The notes: generated by a model not told the origin, from the sequence alone. A stretch of DNA of 24,479 nt from Lawsonibacter sp. (GCA_022798855.1 JAAWNI010000008.1:1-24479); one strand, 5' to 3'; numbered from the stretch's first letter, positions 1 through 7,097 are shown. A program made the numbers and translations.

Positions 1-78
1 AATCGCAGGAATACTTTGTGTATTTCAAGATTTTTTAACGCAGTCAGCGGCAATTTTGGCCGCAAAGATTTGTGTTGA

Positions 79-97
79 GGCTATTGGTACAGCTTCT
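79..97. repeat. Half of an AGAAGCTGTACC-family inverted repeat
   Basis: The arm GGCTATTGGTACAGCTTCT matches the right arm of the inverted repeat at 3791-3843, and about 13 bases before it also match (AAAGATTTGTGTTGA against AAAGATATGTGTTGA). A third relative lies at 20539-20575. No left arm is visible in bases 1-78, so this copy is truncated or degenerate. Its last base is also the first base of the regulator's TTA (TAA on the minus strand) stop. Bases 1-78 hold no gene that I can see. Confidence 0.6.
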
Positions 98-1356
98 TAG
101 TCCTTTTTCCAGCGCTTGAGGGTGGGGAACCACTCCCGCATCATCTTCTCCGCCGCTTCCTGGGGGCCGAAGGGGTGGCCGTTCTCCGCATTGAACTTCA
201 GGTTAAAGGCGATGATGTCGTCCATGGTGGCGTCGGGGGCGGTAAAGGCCCCGTTCTGATAGCAGTAATGGCAGTAGTCGCCGCTGAGGGCGCCGCCGGC
301 CTCGGTGCCCCGGTCCTCGGGCTTGTCCAAAGGCATGCCGCAGCACTGACAAAAGTTTCTTTCTTCCATTGGGAAAACCTCCTTATGTTGGGCGGGGTCT
401 GCCGCCCCGTCTCTGACACAAGGATACGCCTTCAAACCTGACAACGTTTGTCTGGTTTCATATTGGGCGGAAACTTTTTTTGCCTCCCGAAGAAGGATGC
501 CCCGCCAGTAGGCGGGGGAGAGGACCTCCAGCTGGCCGCCGAAGGACAGGAGGAAGGACAGCAGCCACTGGTCCTCGGGGAAGGTGCAGCGCGCCAGCAG
601 ATGGCCGTCGGGCTGGACGGAAATCTCCTTGGGGTGGAAGTAGTCCCGCACCCGCCACGCGGCGGAGGGGTGGAACCGGAGCAGCAGCTCCACCCCCTGG
701 CATCCCTGGGGCGGCGGGGCCTCCAGCGCCTGGGGCGGCACGCGGGGCGGACAGGCCCCCTGGCCGGGAGCCAGGTCCTCCATCCGCACCAGGCGGAAGA
801 TGCGCCAGTCCTGCCGGGCCTGGCAGAAGGCCAAAAGATACCAGCACCCGGACTTGAACACCAGCCTAGCTGGCTCCACAGTGCGGCGGCCGCTCTGTCC
901 CGCGGAGTTGTAATAGGTGAAGGCCAGGGGGCTGCGCTCCAGAATGGCCCGTTTCACCATGGAAAAATTTTCCCGCTCCACCGCCCCGCTGCCCCAGTCG
1001 GTGAAATCCACCTCCAGCCAGCCGCCGCCCTCCCGGTGGAACAGGGCGGACAGCTGGGTCAGGGTATCCCGCTGTCCGGCTCCGCCAGTGGCCAGGATGG
1101 CCTGGAGGGAGAAGAGGATCTCGTCCTGCTGTTCCCGGGACAGCAGGGTCTTGTCCAGCACGAACTGATCCATCAGCCGGATGCCGCCACCCTGGCCCTT
1201 CTGGGCGTAGAGGGGGATGCCGGCGGCGGACAGGGCGTCGATGTCCCGGTAGATGGTGCGCTCCGACACCTCCAGCCGCCGGGCCAGCTCCCCGGCGGTG
1301 GCCGACCGCTTTTCCACCAGGATGTACAGGATTTGAAAGAGCCGGCTGTTTTTCAT
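97..1356 (-). CDS. HTH/WYL-domain transcriptional regulator fused in frame to a C-terminal zinc ribbon
   Basis: The predicted protein has 419 residues. Residues 1-60 form a DeoR/YafY-type winged HTH (TAGELARRLEVSERTIYRDID). A WYL domain follows, with the name-giving W172-Y173-L174 and the IFRLVRM strand. From residue 330 there is a putative zinc ribbon of about 90 residues, with Cys336, Cys338/339, Cys362 and Cys365. WYL regulators are usually about 300 residues, so the tail is an addition. The ATG at 1356 overlaps the sirtuin stop (ATGA), which indicates translational coupling in a glpK-sirtuin-regulator operon. No stop codon separates the WYL part from the ribbon, yet a strong ribosome site precedes residue 330, so two products may be made. 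The ligand is unknown; WYL domains are thought to bind nucleotide-like or other small effectors. The in-frame extension upstream of 1356 lies inside the sirtuin gene and is not used. Confidence 0.85.
   Translation of the reverse strand: MKNSRLFQILYILVEKRSATAGELARRLEVSERTIYRDIDALSAAGIPLYAQKGQGGGIRLMDQFVLDKTLLSREQQDEILFSLQAILATGGAGQRDTLTQLSALFHREGGGWLEVDFTDWGSGAVERENFSMVKRAILERSPLAFTYYNSAGQSGRRTVEPARLVFKSGCWYLLAFCQARQDWRIFRLVRMEDLAPGQGACPPRVPPQALEAPPPQGCQGVELLLRFHPSAAWRVRDYFHPKEISVQPDGHLLARCTFPEDQWLLSFLLSFGGQLEVLSPAYWRGILLREAKKVSAQYETRQTLSGLKAYPCVRDGAADPAQHKEVFPMEERNFCQCCGMPLDKPEDRGTEAGGALSGDYCHYCYQNGAFTAPDATMDDIIAFNLKFNAENGHPFGPQEAAEKMMREWFPTLKRWKKD
367..385 (-). promoter_or_regulatory. Internal Shine-Dalgarno and alternative ATG for the zinc-ribbon part
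   Basis: On the minus strand a perfect TAAGGAGG (385-378) lies 8 bases before an ATG (369-367) that opens the zinc-ribbon domain beginning MEERNFCQCCG. Starting there gives a free 90-residue zinc-ribbon protein ending at 97. The site is as strong as any genuine start in the window. Either a separate small gene lost the stop codon of the gene ahead of it, or both a long and a short product are made. Confidence 0.6.
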
Positions 1357-2078
1357 TCCACGCGGATTTGGCCCAGCACCTGGCCGATGGGGGAGTGGAT
1401 GGCCAGGTTGGCCCTGATGTCGAAGGGGGTGGGGGTCTTGTTGATGAGCACCAGCCGCTTTCCCCGGAAATAGTTGATGAGCCCGGCGGCGGGGTAGACG
1501 GCCAGGGAGGTCCCGCCGATGATGAGCAGGTCGGCCGCCCGGAGGTCGGCCACCGCCCCCTCGATGGTGGCGCTGTCCAGGCCCTCCTCGTAGAGGACCA
1601 CGTCCGGCTTGATGGTCCCGCCGCAGGAGCATGTGGGCACCCCCTGGCCCTCCTTGATGGACTCCACGGAGTAGGGCCTGCGGCACCTTATGCAGTAATT
1701 GCGGTGGACCGAGCCGTGGAGCTCCCACACCCGCCGGGAGCCGGCCAGCTGATGGAGCCCGTCGATATTCTGGGTGACGACGCTCCGCAGCCTGCCCGCC
1801 GACTCCAGCTCGGCCAGCTTTCTGTGGGCGGCGTTGGGCTTCGCCTCCAGGCAGAGCATCTTGTCCCGGTAAAAGCGGTAAAATTCCTCCGGCTGGGCGT
1901 CAAAAAAGGTGCGGCTCAGAATTTCCTCCGGGGGCCAGGCGTATTTTTGGTTGTACAGCCCATCCACGCTGCGAAAGTCCGGGATTCCGCTCTCAGTGCT
2001 TACCCCCGCGCCGCCGAAAAAGACGATGGCATGGCTGTCGTCGATCCACCGCTGCAAGGTCTGGATTTGTTCGGTCAT
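1353..2078 (-). CDS. NAD-dependent protein deacylase of the sirtuin (Sir2/CobB) family
   Basis: This is a 241-residue sirtuin, the usual length for bacterial forms. Visible motifs are the NAD-binding GAGVSTESGIPDFRS (23-37), TQNID (102-106), the catalytic His121 in ELHGS, a zinc site with Cys129, Cys132, Cys150 and Cys152, and GTSL near 189. The enzyme removes acyl groups from lysines, consuming NAD+ and yielding nicotinamide and O-acyl-ADP-ribose in the cytoplasm. The start is fixed by AAAGGAGG a few bases upstream. The gene begins 15 bp after the glpK stop and overlaps the WYL regulator start by 4 bp, so the three genes are probably one transcript. Acylated metabolic enzymes, possibly including GlpK, are plausible targets, but that is inference. 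Confidence 0.95.
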   Translation of the reverse strand: MTEQIQTLQRWIDDSHAIVFFGGAGVSTESGIPDFRSVDGLYNQKYAWPPEEILSRTFFDAQPEEFYRFYRDKMLCLEAKPNAAHRKLAELESAGRLRSVVTQNIDGLHQLAGSRRVWELHGSVHRNYCIRCRRPYSVESIKEGQGVPTCSCGGTIKPDVVLYEEGLDSATIEGAVADLRAADLLIIGGTSLAVYPAAGLINYFRGKRLVLINKTPTPFDIRANLAIHSPIGQVLGQIRVE

Positions 2079-2093
2079 CGGGTTAACCTCCTT

Positions 2094-3599
2094 TCAAATA
2101 TCGCCGTCCTCGCTGGCCCAGCCGTAGGAGCACTTGACGGCCCGGTTCCAGCCCTTGATTTTGACGGTCCGCTGTGTCCCGCTGATGGCGGGGGTAAAGG
2201 TGCGGTCGATGGCCCAGTTTTTGATGACGTCCTCCTTGCCGGACCAGTAGCCTACCGCCAGGCCGGCCAGGTAGGCCGCCCCCATGGCGGTGGTCTCCAC
2301 GCACATGGGCCGGTTGACGGGGGCGCCGCTGATGTCGGCCTGCATCTGCATGAGGAGGTTGTTGGCGCTGGCCCCGCCGTCCACCTTCAGGGCGGACAGG
2401 CTGACGCCGGAGTCGGCCCGCATGGCCTGGAGCACGTCGTTCACCTGGTAGGCCATGGACTCCAGGGTGGCCCGGATGATGTGGTACTTGTTCACCCCAC
2501 GGGTGAGCCCCACGATGGCCCCCCGGGCGTACTGGTCCCAGTGGGGGGCGCCCAGCCCGGTGAAGGCGGGCACCACGTAGCAGCCGTTGGTGTCCGGCAC
2601 CTTCCGGGCCATGTACTCGGAGTCGGAGGAGGAGTCGATGAGCCGCAGCTCGTCCCGCAGCCACTGGATAGAGGCCCCAGCCACAAAGATGGAGCCCTCC
2701 AGGGCGTACTCCACCTTGCCGTCCAGCCCCCAGGCGATGGTGGTCACCAGTCCGTTCTGGGAGAAGACCGGCTTCTCCCCGGTGTTCATCAGGAGGAAAC
2801 AGCCGGTGCCATAGGTATTTTTGGCTTCCCCGGGGGTGAAACAGGTCTGGCCGAAGAGGGCGGCCTGCTGGTCGCCCGCCGCGCCGGCGATTTTAATGGG
2901 GCCGCCGAAGAACTGGGGGTCGGCTTCGCCGTAGACCTGGCTGGAGGGCCGCACCTCCGGCAGCATGCACCTGGGGATGTCCAGCTCGGCTAAGACCTCA
3001 TCGTCCCAGGCCAGGGTGTTGATGTTGAACATCATGGTGCGGGCCGCGTTGGAGTAGTCGGTGATGTGGACCCGCCCCCGGGTCAGCTTCCAGATCAGCC
3101 AAGTCTCCACCGTGCCGAAGAGCAGCTCCCCCCGCTCCGCCCGCGTCCGGGCGCCGGGGATGTTGTCCAGCAGCCAGCGCAGCTTGGTGCCGGAGAAATA
3201 GGCGTCGATGACCAGGCCGGTCTTGGCCCGGAAGGCGTCCACCAGCCCCTTGGCCTTTAAGCTGTCGCAGTACTCCGCAGTGCGGCGGCACTGCCACACA
3301 ATGGCGTGGTGGATGGGCTCACCGGTGCTCTTGTCCCACACCAGGGTCGTCTCCCGCTGGTTTGTGATGCCGATGGCGGCGATGTGGTTGGCGGTGATCC
3401 CCAGATTCTTCATGGCTTCCTGGGCCACCTCCAGCTGGGTGGACCAGATCTCCTCCCCGTCGTGCTCCACCCAGCCCGGCCTGGGGAAATACTGGGTAAA
3501 CTCCTTCTGGGCCGCGCTGCGCATCTCGCCCCTCTCGTTGAACAGGATGCAGCGGCTGCTGGTGGTGCCCGCGTCCAGCGCCATGATGTACTTTGCCAT
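2094..3599 (-). CDS. glpK: Glycerol kinase
   Basis: The 501-residue protein is a standard-length FGGY-family glycerol kinase that converts ATP and glycerol to sn-glycerol 3-phosphate. Visible motifs are the N-terminal phosphate loop DAGTTSSRC (9-17), glycerol contacts Arg82, Glu83 and Tyr134, catalytic Asp243 in AGDQQAALFG, and the GLGAPHWD and DGGASANN blocks. The ATG at 3599 is preceded by AAGGAGGA; an in-frame extension further upstream has no comparable ribosome site. Firmicute GlpK proteins commonly carry a His in a YHFF-like motif that HPr phosphorylates. Here the equivalent stretch reads DPQFFGG, with Gln229 in the His position. No glpF or glpD is adjacent in the window. It is the first gene of the operon with the sirtuin and WYL regulator. 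Confidence 0.97.
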   Translation of the reverse strand: MAKYIMALDAGTTSSRCILFNERGEMRSAAQKEFTQYFPRPGWVEHDGEEIWSTQLEVAQEAMKNLGITANHIAAIGITNQRETTLVWDKSTGEPIHHAIVWQCRRTAEYCDSLKAKGLVDAFRAKTGLVIDAYFSGTKLRWLLDNIPGARTRAERGELLFGTVETWLIWKLTRGRVHITDYSNAARTMMFNINTLAWDDEVLAELDIPRCMLPEVRPSSQVYGEADPQFFGGPIKIAGAAGDQQAALFGQTCFTPGEAKNTYGTGCFLLMNTGEKPVFSQNGLVTTIAWGLDGKVEYALEGSIFVAGASIQWLRDELRLIDSSSDSEYMARKVPDTNGCYVVPAFTGLGAPHWDQYARGAIVGLTRGVNKYHIIRATLESMAYQVNDVLQAMRADSGVSLSALKVDGGASANNLLMQMQADISGAPVNRPMCVETTAMGAAYLAGLAVGYWSGKEDVIKNWAIDRTFTPAISGTQRTVKIKGWNRAVKCSYGWASEDGDI

Positions 3600-3639
3600 A
3601 TCGCGCTCCTCCTTTTGGTATGATTGGGTGGTTGTCCAT

Positions 3640-3648
3640 ATTATAGCA
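3640..3648 (-). promoter_or_regulatory. Extended -10 promoter of the glpK operon
   Basis: On the minus strand a consensus TATAAT (3645-3640) is preceded by TGC, giving an extended -10 (TGCTATAAT) about 40 bp before the glpK start. The region where a -35 should be is T-rich and fits the consensus poorly, as is typical for extended -10 promoters. Confidence 0.6.
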
Positions 3649-3790
3649 CCTTTAGAGGAAAAAATCATGGGGGGAACAGATCGTCTCCATATTTTTTTCC
3701 CTGCGGCGGCCAGGGGCTTCCTTTCTCCGCAAATTCTGATATAATGTCCTGGAAAAGGGCGGAGCTTCCGGCGGGAGCCGGAGCAATTTC

Positions 3791-3843
3791 AGAAGCTGTA
3801 CCATTAGCCGAAAGATATGTGTTGAGGCTATTGGTAAGCTTCT
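3791..3843. repeat. AGAAGCTGTACC-family inverted repeat
   Basis: The left arm AGAAGCTGTACCATTAGCC (3791-3809) is complementary, with small gaps, to GGCTATTGGTAAGCTTCT (3826-3843). The right half matches bases 66-97, and the arm ends match 20539-20575. It lies just before the ribosome site of the NimA-like gene. A TATAAT at 3740-3745 upstream may be that gene's -10, which would put the repeat in its 5' leader. Confidence 0.6.
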
Positions 3844-3861
3844 CAGTATGAGGTGAGGATT

Positions 3862-4354
3862 ATGTTTCAAACTATGCGCAGAAAGCGCCAGGAGCTGTCC
3901 CGGGAGGACACTGCGGCCATTCTGGAGCGGAGGGCCTCCGGCGTGCTGGCCCTGGCGGAGGAGGGGGGCTTTCCCTATGCCGTCCCGCTGAGCTATGTGT
4001 ACACCGGGGACAAGCTCTATTTCCACTGTGCCAAAAGCGGCCACAAGCTGGAGCTCATCCGCCAGAACCCGAAGGCTTCCTTCTGCGTGGTCGACCAGGA
4101 CCAGATTGTCCCGGAGGAGTACACCACCTATTTCCGCAGCGCCATTGTCTTTGGGGAGCTGCGGGTGATGGAGGACGGTCCGGAGAAGCGGGCGGCCATA
4201 GAGGCGCTGGCCGCCAAGTATGACCCGGAGGGCCCCGCTGACGGACGAAAAGGAGATCGACCGGGAGTGGGGGGCGCTGTGTGTTCTGGAGATGAAAATC
4301 AGCCATATGACCGGAAAAGAGGCCATTGAGCTGGTTCGGGCCAGAGGGAAATAA
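3862..4354 (+). pseudogene. Pyridoxamine 5'-phosphate oxidase-like flavoprotein (NimA-type), frameshifted
   Basis: The first 120 or so residues (MFQTMRRKRQELS, then a YAVPLSYVY strand, LYFHCAKSGHK and ASFCVVD) match the NimA-like branch of the FMN-binding split-barrel family, which holds FMN-dependent reductases or uncharacterised oxidoreductases. The ATG at 3862 follows a GAGGTGAGG ribosome site. After KYDPEGP, near 4230-4237, the reading frame loses family character. The expected C-terminus (LTDEKEIDREWGALCVLEM, ending at a TAA at 4352-4354) continues in the +1 frame. One extra base in the GGAGGGCCCC run explains this. The unshifted frame ends at 4329 with an unrelated tail. It could be a real inactivating mutation or a homopolymer sequencing error. 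The intact product would have about 164 residues. Confidence 0.75.
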
Positions 4355-4360
4355 AAAAAC

Positions 4361-4389
4361 ACGGGCGCTTCCCAGCCGGAAGCGCCCGT
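4361..4389 (-). terminator. Rho-independent terminator of the CofE-like gene
   Basis: A perfect 12-bp stem (ACGGGCGCTTCC / GGAAGCGCCCGT) with a 5-base loop lies 37 bp past the minus-strand stop at 4426. Read on the minus strand it is followed by GTTTTTTTATTT, a good U-tract. On the plus strand no T-run follows, so it serves the plus-strand gene less well. Confidence 0.85.
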
Positions 4390-4425
4390 AATCGCACTCA
4401 AAACATACCTTGCTTTTCAGACATA

Positions 4426-5619
4426 TTACTCGGTGGTGTAGTTGTCAAAATAGCCCTGGATGAAGACGACCGGGGTGCCCTTGTCGCCGGAGCCGGAGGT
4501 CAGATCGCACAGGGAGCCGATCAGGTCGGTGAGCCGCCGGGGGGTGGTGCCCTCGGACACCATCTGGCCCACCAGGTCGCTGTCCTTCTTGTGGATGCGG
4601 TCCTTGATGGCCTCTTTCAGGGCTTCGCCGGACAGTTCGGCGAAGTCGTTGTCGGCCAGGTACTTCAGCTTCAGCTCGTTGGGGGTGCCCTCCAGGCCGG
4701 CGGTATAGGCGGGGGAGACGACCGGGTCGGCCAGCTCCCAAATCTTTCCTACAGGGTCTTTGAAAGCGCCGTCGCCGTAGACCATGACCTCCACATGCTT
4801 TCCGGTTTTTTCCAGAAGCTTCTTCTGGATGGACTCCACCAGACCCTGGCAGTCCCGGGGGAAGAGCTTCACCTGCTCCTCAGTGGCCTTGTTGGAGCCA
4901 AGCAGGCCGTACTTTTCGTTATACCCGCTGCTATTGACCGGGGCGTTTAAAATCTCGTCCAGACCAAAGACCCGCTCGGCGCCAGCGGACTTCAGCAGGC
5001 GTTTGGTGCGCTGGCGGGTGTGGATGTCGCAGCACAGGACATGCTTGGTGTAGGGGAGGATGGCCCGGGGGTCGTTGGCGAAAATGATCTCCACCTCAGC
5101 CCCGCAGTCCTGAATCAGTTCCTGGTAGTAGGCCACATAGTCCACACCGGTGAAGGGGTGCTTCTCATAGCCGAAGAGCTCCCGATAACGCTCCAGAGTG
5201 AGGACGTCCTGATAGGGGTCCACCCCTTTCTCGTCCACCGCGTCCAGGCTGATGAGGTGGTTGCCCACCTCGTCGGAGGGGTAGCTGAGCATAAGGACAA
5301 TCTTCTTCGCCCCCTTGGCGATGCCCCGCAGACAGATGGCGAAGCGGTTGCGGCTGAGGATGGGGAAGATGACGCCCACCGTCCCGCCGCCCAGCTTGGC
5401 CTTGACGTCGGCGGCGATGTGGTCCACGGTGGCGTAGTTGCCCTGGGCCCGGGCCACGATGGCCTCGGTCATGGCCACGATGTCCCGGTCCCGGATGGCG
5501 AATCCGTCCTCCCTGGCGGCCTCCAGCAGGGAGCCGGTGACGATTTCCACCAGATCGTCCCCGCTGCGGATGATGGGGGTGCGGATGCCCCGGGATACAG
5601 TACCGACCATACGGCTCAT
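4426..5619 (-). CDS. CofE-like coenzyme F420-0:L-glutamate ligase family protein
   Basis: The 397-residue protein belongs to the F420 gamma-glutamyl ligase family (COG1478). The N-terminal RTPIIRSGDDLVEIV resembles the family's opening, followed by AMTEAIVARAQGNY, a Gly-rich LGGGTVGVIFPILSRNR segment and VYGDGAFKDPVGKIWELADP near residue 300. Classical CofE adds glutamate to F420-0 using GTP. No other F420 gene is in this window, and Clostridia of this type are not known as F420 producers. The real substrate may therefore differ; COG1478 members have been proposed as alternative folate glutamate ligases (FolC2). The ATG at 5619 is chosen because GAGGAG lies 9 bases upstream; a longer in-frame start at 5685 has none. 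The gene has two promoter copies upstream and a strong terminator downstream, so it is probably monocistronic. Confidence 0.85.
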   Translation of the reverse strand: MSRMVGTVSRGIRTPIIRSGDDLVEIVTGSLLEAAREDGFAIRDRDIVAMTEAIVARAQGNYATVDHIAADVKAKLGGGTVGVIFPILSRNRFAICLRGIAKGAKKIVLMLSYPSDEVGNHLISLDAVDEKGVDPYQDVLTLERYRELFGYEKHPFTGVDYVAYYQELIQDCGAEVEIIFANDPRAILPYTKHVLCCDIHTRQRTKRLLKSAGAERVFGLDEILNAPVNSSGYNEKYGLLGSNKATEEQVKLFPRDCQGLVESIQKKLLEKTGKHVEVMVYGDGAFKDPVGKIWELADPVVSPAYTAGLEGTPNELKLKYLADNDFAELSGEALKEAIKDRIHKKDSDLVGQMVSEGTTPRRLTDLIGSLCDLTSGSGDKGTPVVFIQGYFDNYTTE

Positions 5620-5675
5620 AAAGGAACACTCCTCATTTTCATATCGTTTGCATGGAAAAAATCCCACAATGATAT

Positions 5676-5704
5676 ATGATACCACGATTTCCCGGGCTTG
5701 TAAA
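5676..5704 (-). promoter_or_regulatory. Proximal promoter of the CofE-like gene
   Basis: On the minus strand TTTACA (5704-5699), a 17-bp spacer and TATCAT (5681-5676) give a good vegetative sigma promoter about 57 bp before the start codon. Confidence 0.75.
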
Positions 5705-5731
5705 TATTTTTTGGCAAATTAACGCCACGGC

Positions 5732-5811
5732 GTAGGGACACGGCTTGCCGTGTCCGCTGTTTCGAAACACTGACGCGCTTTAGGGGCGGCCACAGCAAGC
5801 CGTGGCCCTAC
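5732..5811. repeat. GTAGGG...CCCTAC palindromic element, copy 1
   Basis: The element begins GTAGGGACACGGCTTGCC and ends CAAGCCGTGGCCCTAC, with outer arms that pair and a middle of about 40 bp. It is nearly identical to the copy at 5903-5983 and has the same termini as those at 7226, 17298 and 20434. Confidence 0.85.
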
Positions 5812-5848
5812 TCTACCCGCTTGCATGGAAAAAATCCTACGACGATAC

Positions 5849-5877
5849 ATGATACCACGATTTCCTGGGCTTGTAAT
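5849..5877 (-). promoter_or_regulatory. Distal, duplicated promoter copy
   Basis: This is the counterpart, in the second tandem unit, of the promoter at 5676-5704. It reads ATTACA, 17 bp, TATCAT on the minus strand. The -10 is unchanged and the -35 differs by one base. It could start a longer transcript through copy 1 of the palindrome into the CofE-like gene. Confidence 0.5.
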
Positions 5878-5902
5878 TATTTTTGGCAAATTAACACTGT
5901 GG

Positions 5903-5983
5903 TGTAGGGACACGGCTTGCCGTGTCCGCTGTTCCGAAACGCTGACACGCTTCAGGGGCGGCCACGACAAGTCGTGGCCCTAC
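5903..5983. repeat. GTAGGG...CCCTAC palindromic element, copy 2
   Basis: Same structure as copy 1 at 5732-5811, carried by the tandem duplication. Its CCCTAC end overlaps the padR TAG stop codon at 5982-5980, so the element edge terminates that reading frame. On RNA it would fold as a long hairpin just past padR. Confidence 0.85.
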
Positions 5984-6282
5984 TCCACCCCAAAGGACGC
6001 GATGGCGTCCCGCATATTGCGCCAGTCGGCCCGCAGAAGCTCCAGCCGGGCCTGGCCCTCCGGGGTGAGCTGGTAGTATTTCCGGTCCGGCCCGCCGCCG
6101 CCGGGGGCCATGTACCAGGTGGTCAGCTTCTCCCTGCCCAGCCCCCGGAGGAGGGCGTAGATGGCGCTCTCCTGGGTGTCCGGGAAGGCGGTGCGCAGGG
6201 GGGTGAGCACCTCGTAGCCGTATTTGTCCCCCCCGGACAGCAGCTGGAGCAGGCACAGCTCCAGCAGGTCCTTTTTCAGCAC
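5980..6282 (-). CDS. PadR-family transcriptional regulator
   Basis: The 100-residue protein has the PadR winged-helix layout: LKKDLLELCLLQLL at the N-terminus, YGYEVL, ESAIYALLRGL as the recognition region, and KYYQLTPEGQARL as the wing. PadR proteins usually repress a neighbouring membrane or transport gene. Translation probably begins at a GTG (6282) that overlaps the last codons of the upstream HAAS-domain gene by 7 bp, so the two are coupled. In most PadR/HAAS pairs the regulator comes first; here it is second. The stop codon TAG lies within the terminal GTAGGG of a repeat, so the C-terminus may have been set by that element. Confidence 0.9.
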   Translation of the reverse strand: MLKKDLLELCLLQLLSGGDKYGYEVLTPLRTAFPDTQESAIYALLRGLGREKLTTWYMAPGGGGPDRKYYQLTPEGQARLELLRADWRNMRDAIASFGVE

Positions 6283-7097
6283 AGGGCCACCCCCGTTCCG
6301 ATCAGGCCCACTGCGTCAATGGGGAGAATGCGGATAAACAAATAGGCCCGCATAGCTTCCGCACCAGGGTATGTCAGGTCCATGCAGAGCATATTGAGTT
6401 CCACAAAGCCAAATGTTGCCGCTATGGTAAGGCCCAAAGCATACAGAGCCAGCCACCGGCGGTCATAGCATTTGGCTAACACCAGTCCAGCGAAAGCGGC
6501 CAGCGACCATAGTATCCCGCCGTATATGACCAGCACCCGGCAGCAGACCGTCAGCATTGATTCATAGTAAATCTGATAGTCTATGTGCTCGGTATAGATT
6601 GGTAAATTTTTCGGGTCAAGGGCATACCAGTACAGCGCCGCAAATCCCAGGAGGAATAACAGTCCCGCTGCCAAAGCCAGTACCAGCCGCCTGGACATCG
6701 GGCCGTTTTTCTGCCCGTGCCGCCGGAACCAATACAGGGACAGGGGCAGCCCAACCGCCATCACCCACACAGGATACCACCAAGTTTCGATCCCATAGAG
6801 TCTGAACGGGATCATCGCTGTCCAGGCCCACTTGACTAACAGGAACAGGCCGCCCGCCAGCACCGCGAAAATTTTCAGCCACCGGCGGTAGGTTTTCACG
6901 TCGGTGAGCAGGTGGGCCGCCTGGACGGGGTCGCCCAATTCCTCTACCAATTTGCTCTCGTCCCGCTCCTCCTGGAAGATCAGTTCCCGGTAGTCGGCGA
7001 TGGCTTCCTCCGACTCCTGGGGCGGCAGGCGCCACCGCACCGCCCGGCTGAATTTTTTCAGGTACTGTTCTTTGGTCAAGGGTTTTTGCTGTTTCAT
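6276..7097 (-). CDS. HAAS-domain (DUF1700-like) six-TM membrane protein
   Basis: The 273-residue protein has a cytoplasmic N-terminal helical domain (about 1-65; QYLKKFSRAVRWRLPPQESEEAIADY and VEELGDPVQAAHLL), typical of the HAAS domain found beside PadR regulators. Hydrophobic segments follow near residues 73-96, 105-124, 138-159, 184-208, 214-238 and 251-272. HAAS proteins are thought to signal to or bind partner regulators; no enzymatic residues are evident. The ATG at 7097 is preceded by CGGAGGAGC. It is the first gene of a two-gene operon with padR, behind a strong promoter. Its base composition is somewhat more AT-rich than the neighbouring ALDH or dnaX genes. Confidence 0.75.
   Translation of the reverse strand: MKQQKPLTKEQYLKKFSRAVRWRLPPQESEEAIADYRELIFQEERDESKLVEELGDPVQAAHLLTDVKTYRRWLKIFAVLAGGLFLLVKWAWTAMIPFRLYGIETWWYPVWVMAVGLPLSLYWFRRHGQKNGPMSRRLVLALAAGLLFLLGFAALYWYALDPKNLPIYTEHIDYQIYYESMLTVCCRVLVIYGGILWSLAAFAGLVLAKCYDRRWLALYALGLTIAATFGFVELNMLCMDLTYPGAEAMRAYLFIRILPIDAVGLIGTGVALC

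Larger units (their letters stand above)
5645..5990. repeat. 173-bp imperfect tandem duplication (two units)
   Basis: Unit 1 (about 5645-5817) and unit 2 (about 5818-5990) align with an offset of 173 bp, falling to 172 after a one-base gap, and differ at roughly one position in ten. Each unit contains TGCATGGAAAAAATCC, then ATGATACCACGATTTCC, then GGCAAATTAAC, then a GTAGGG...CCCTAC palindrome. Unit 2 runs into the last codons of padR, and unit 1 repeats that edge. The shared segment carries a promoter for the CofE-like gene. Confidence 0.9.

Noticed and set aside
1357..1728. N-terminal extension of the WYL regulator frame to 1728
   Set aside because: It lies inside the sirtuin gene in another frame, is Gly/Pro/His/Arg-rich shadow sequence, and the ATG at 1356 has the ATGA coupling.
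448..2993. Long plus-strand open frames opposite the regulator, sirtuin and glpK (448-1473, 1368-2993)
   Set aside because: They are GC-rich antisense shadows without ribosome sites or domains; the minus-strand genes have clear family motifs.
3652..4401. Minus-strand 249-residue frame across the NimA-like gene
   Set aside because: It is antisense to a recognisable gene and has no ribosome site or family features.
5645..5990. CRISPR array or phage attachment site
   Set aside because: Only two units, 173 bp each, without short identical repeats and variable spacers; no integrase or Cas genes.
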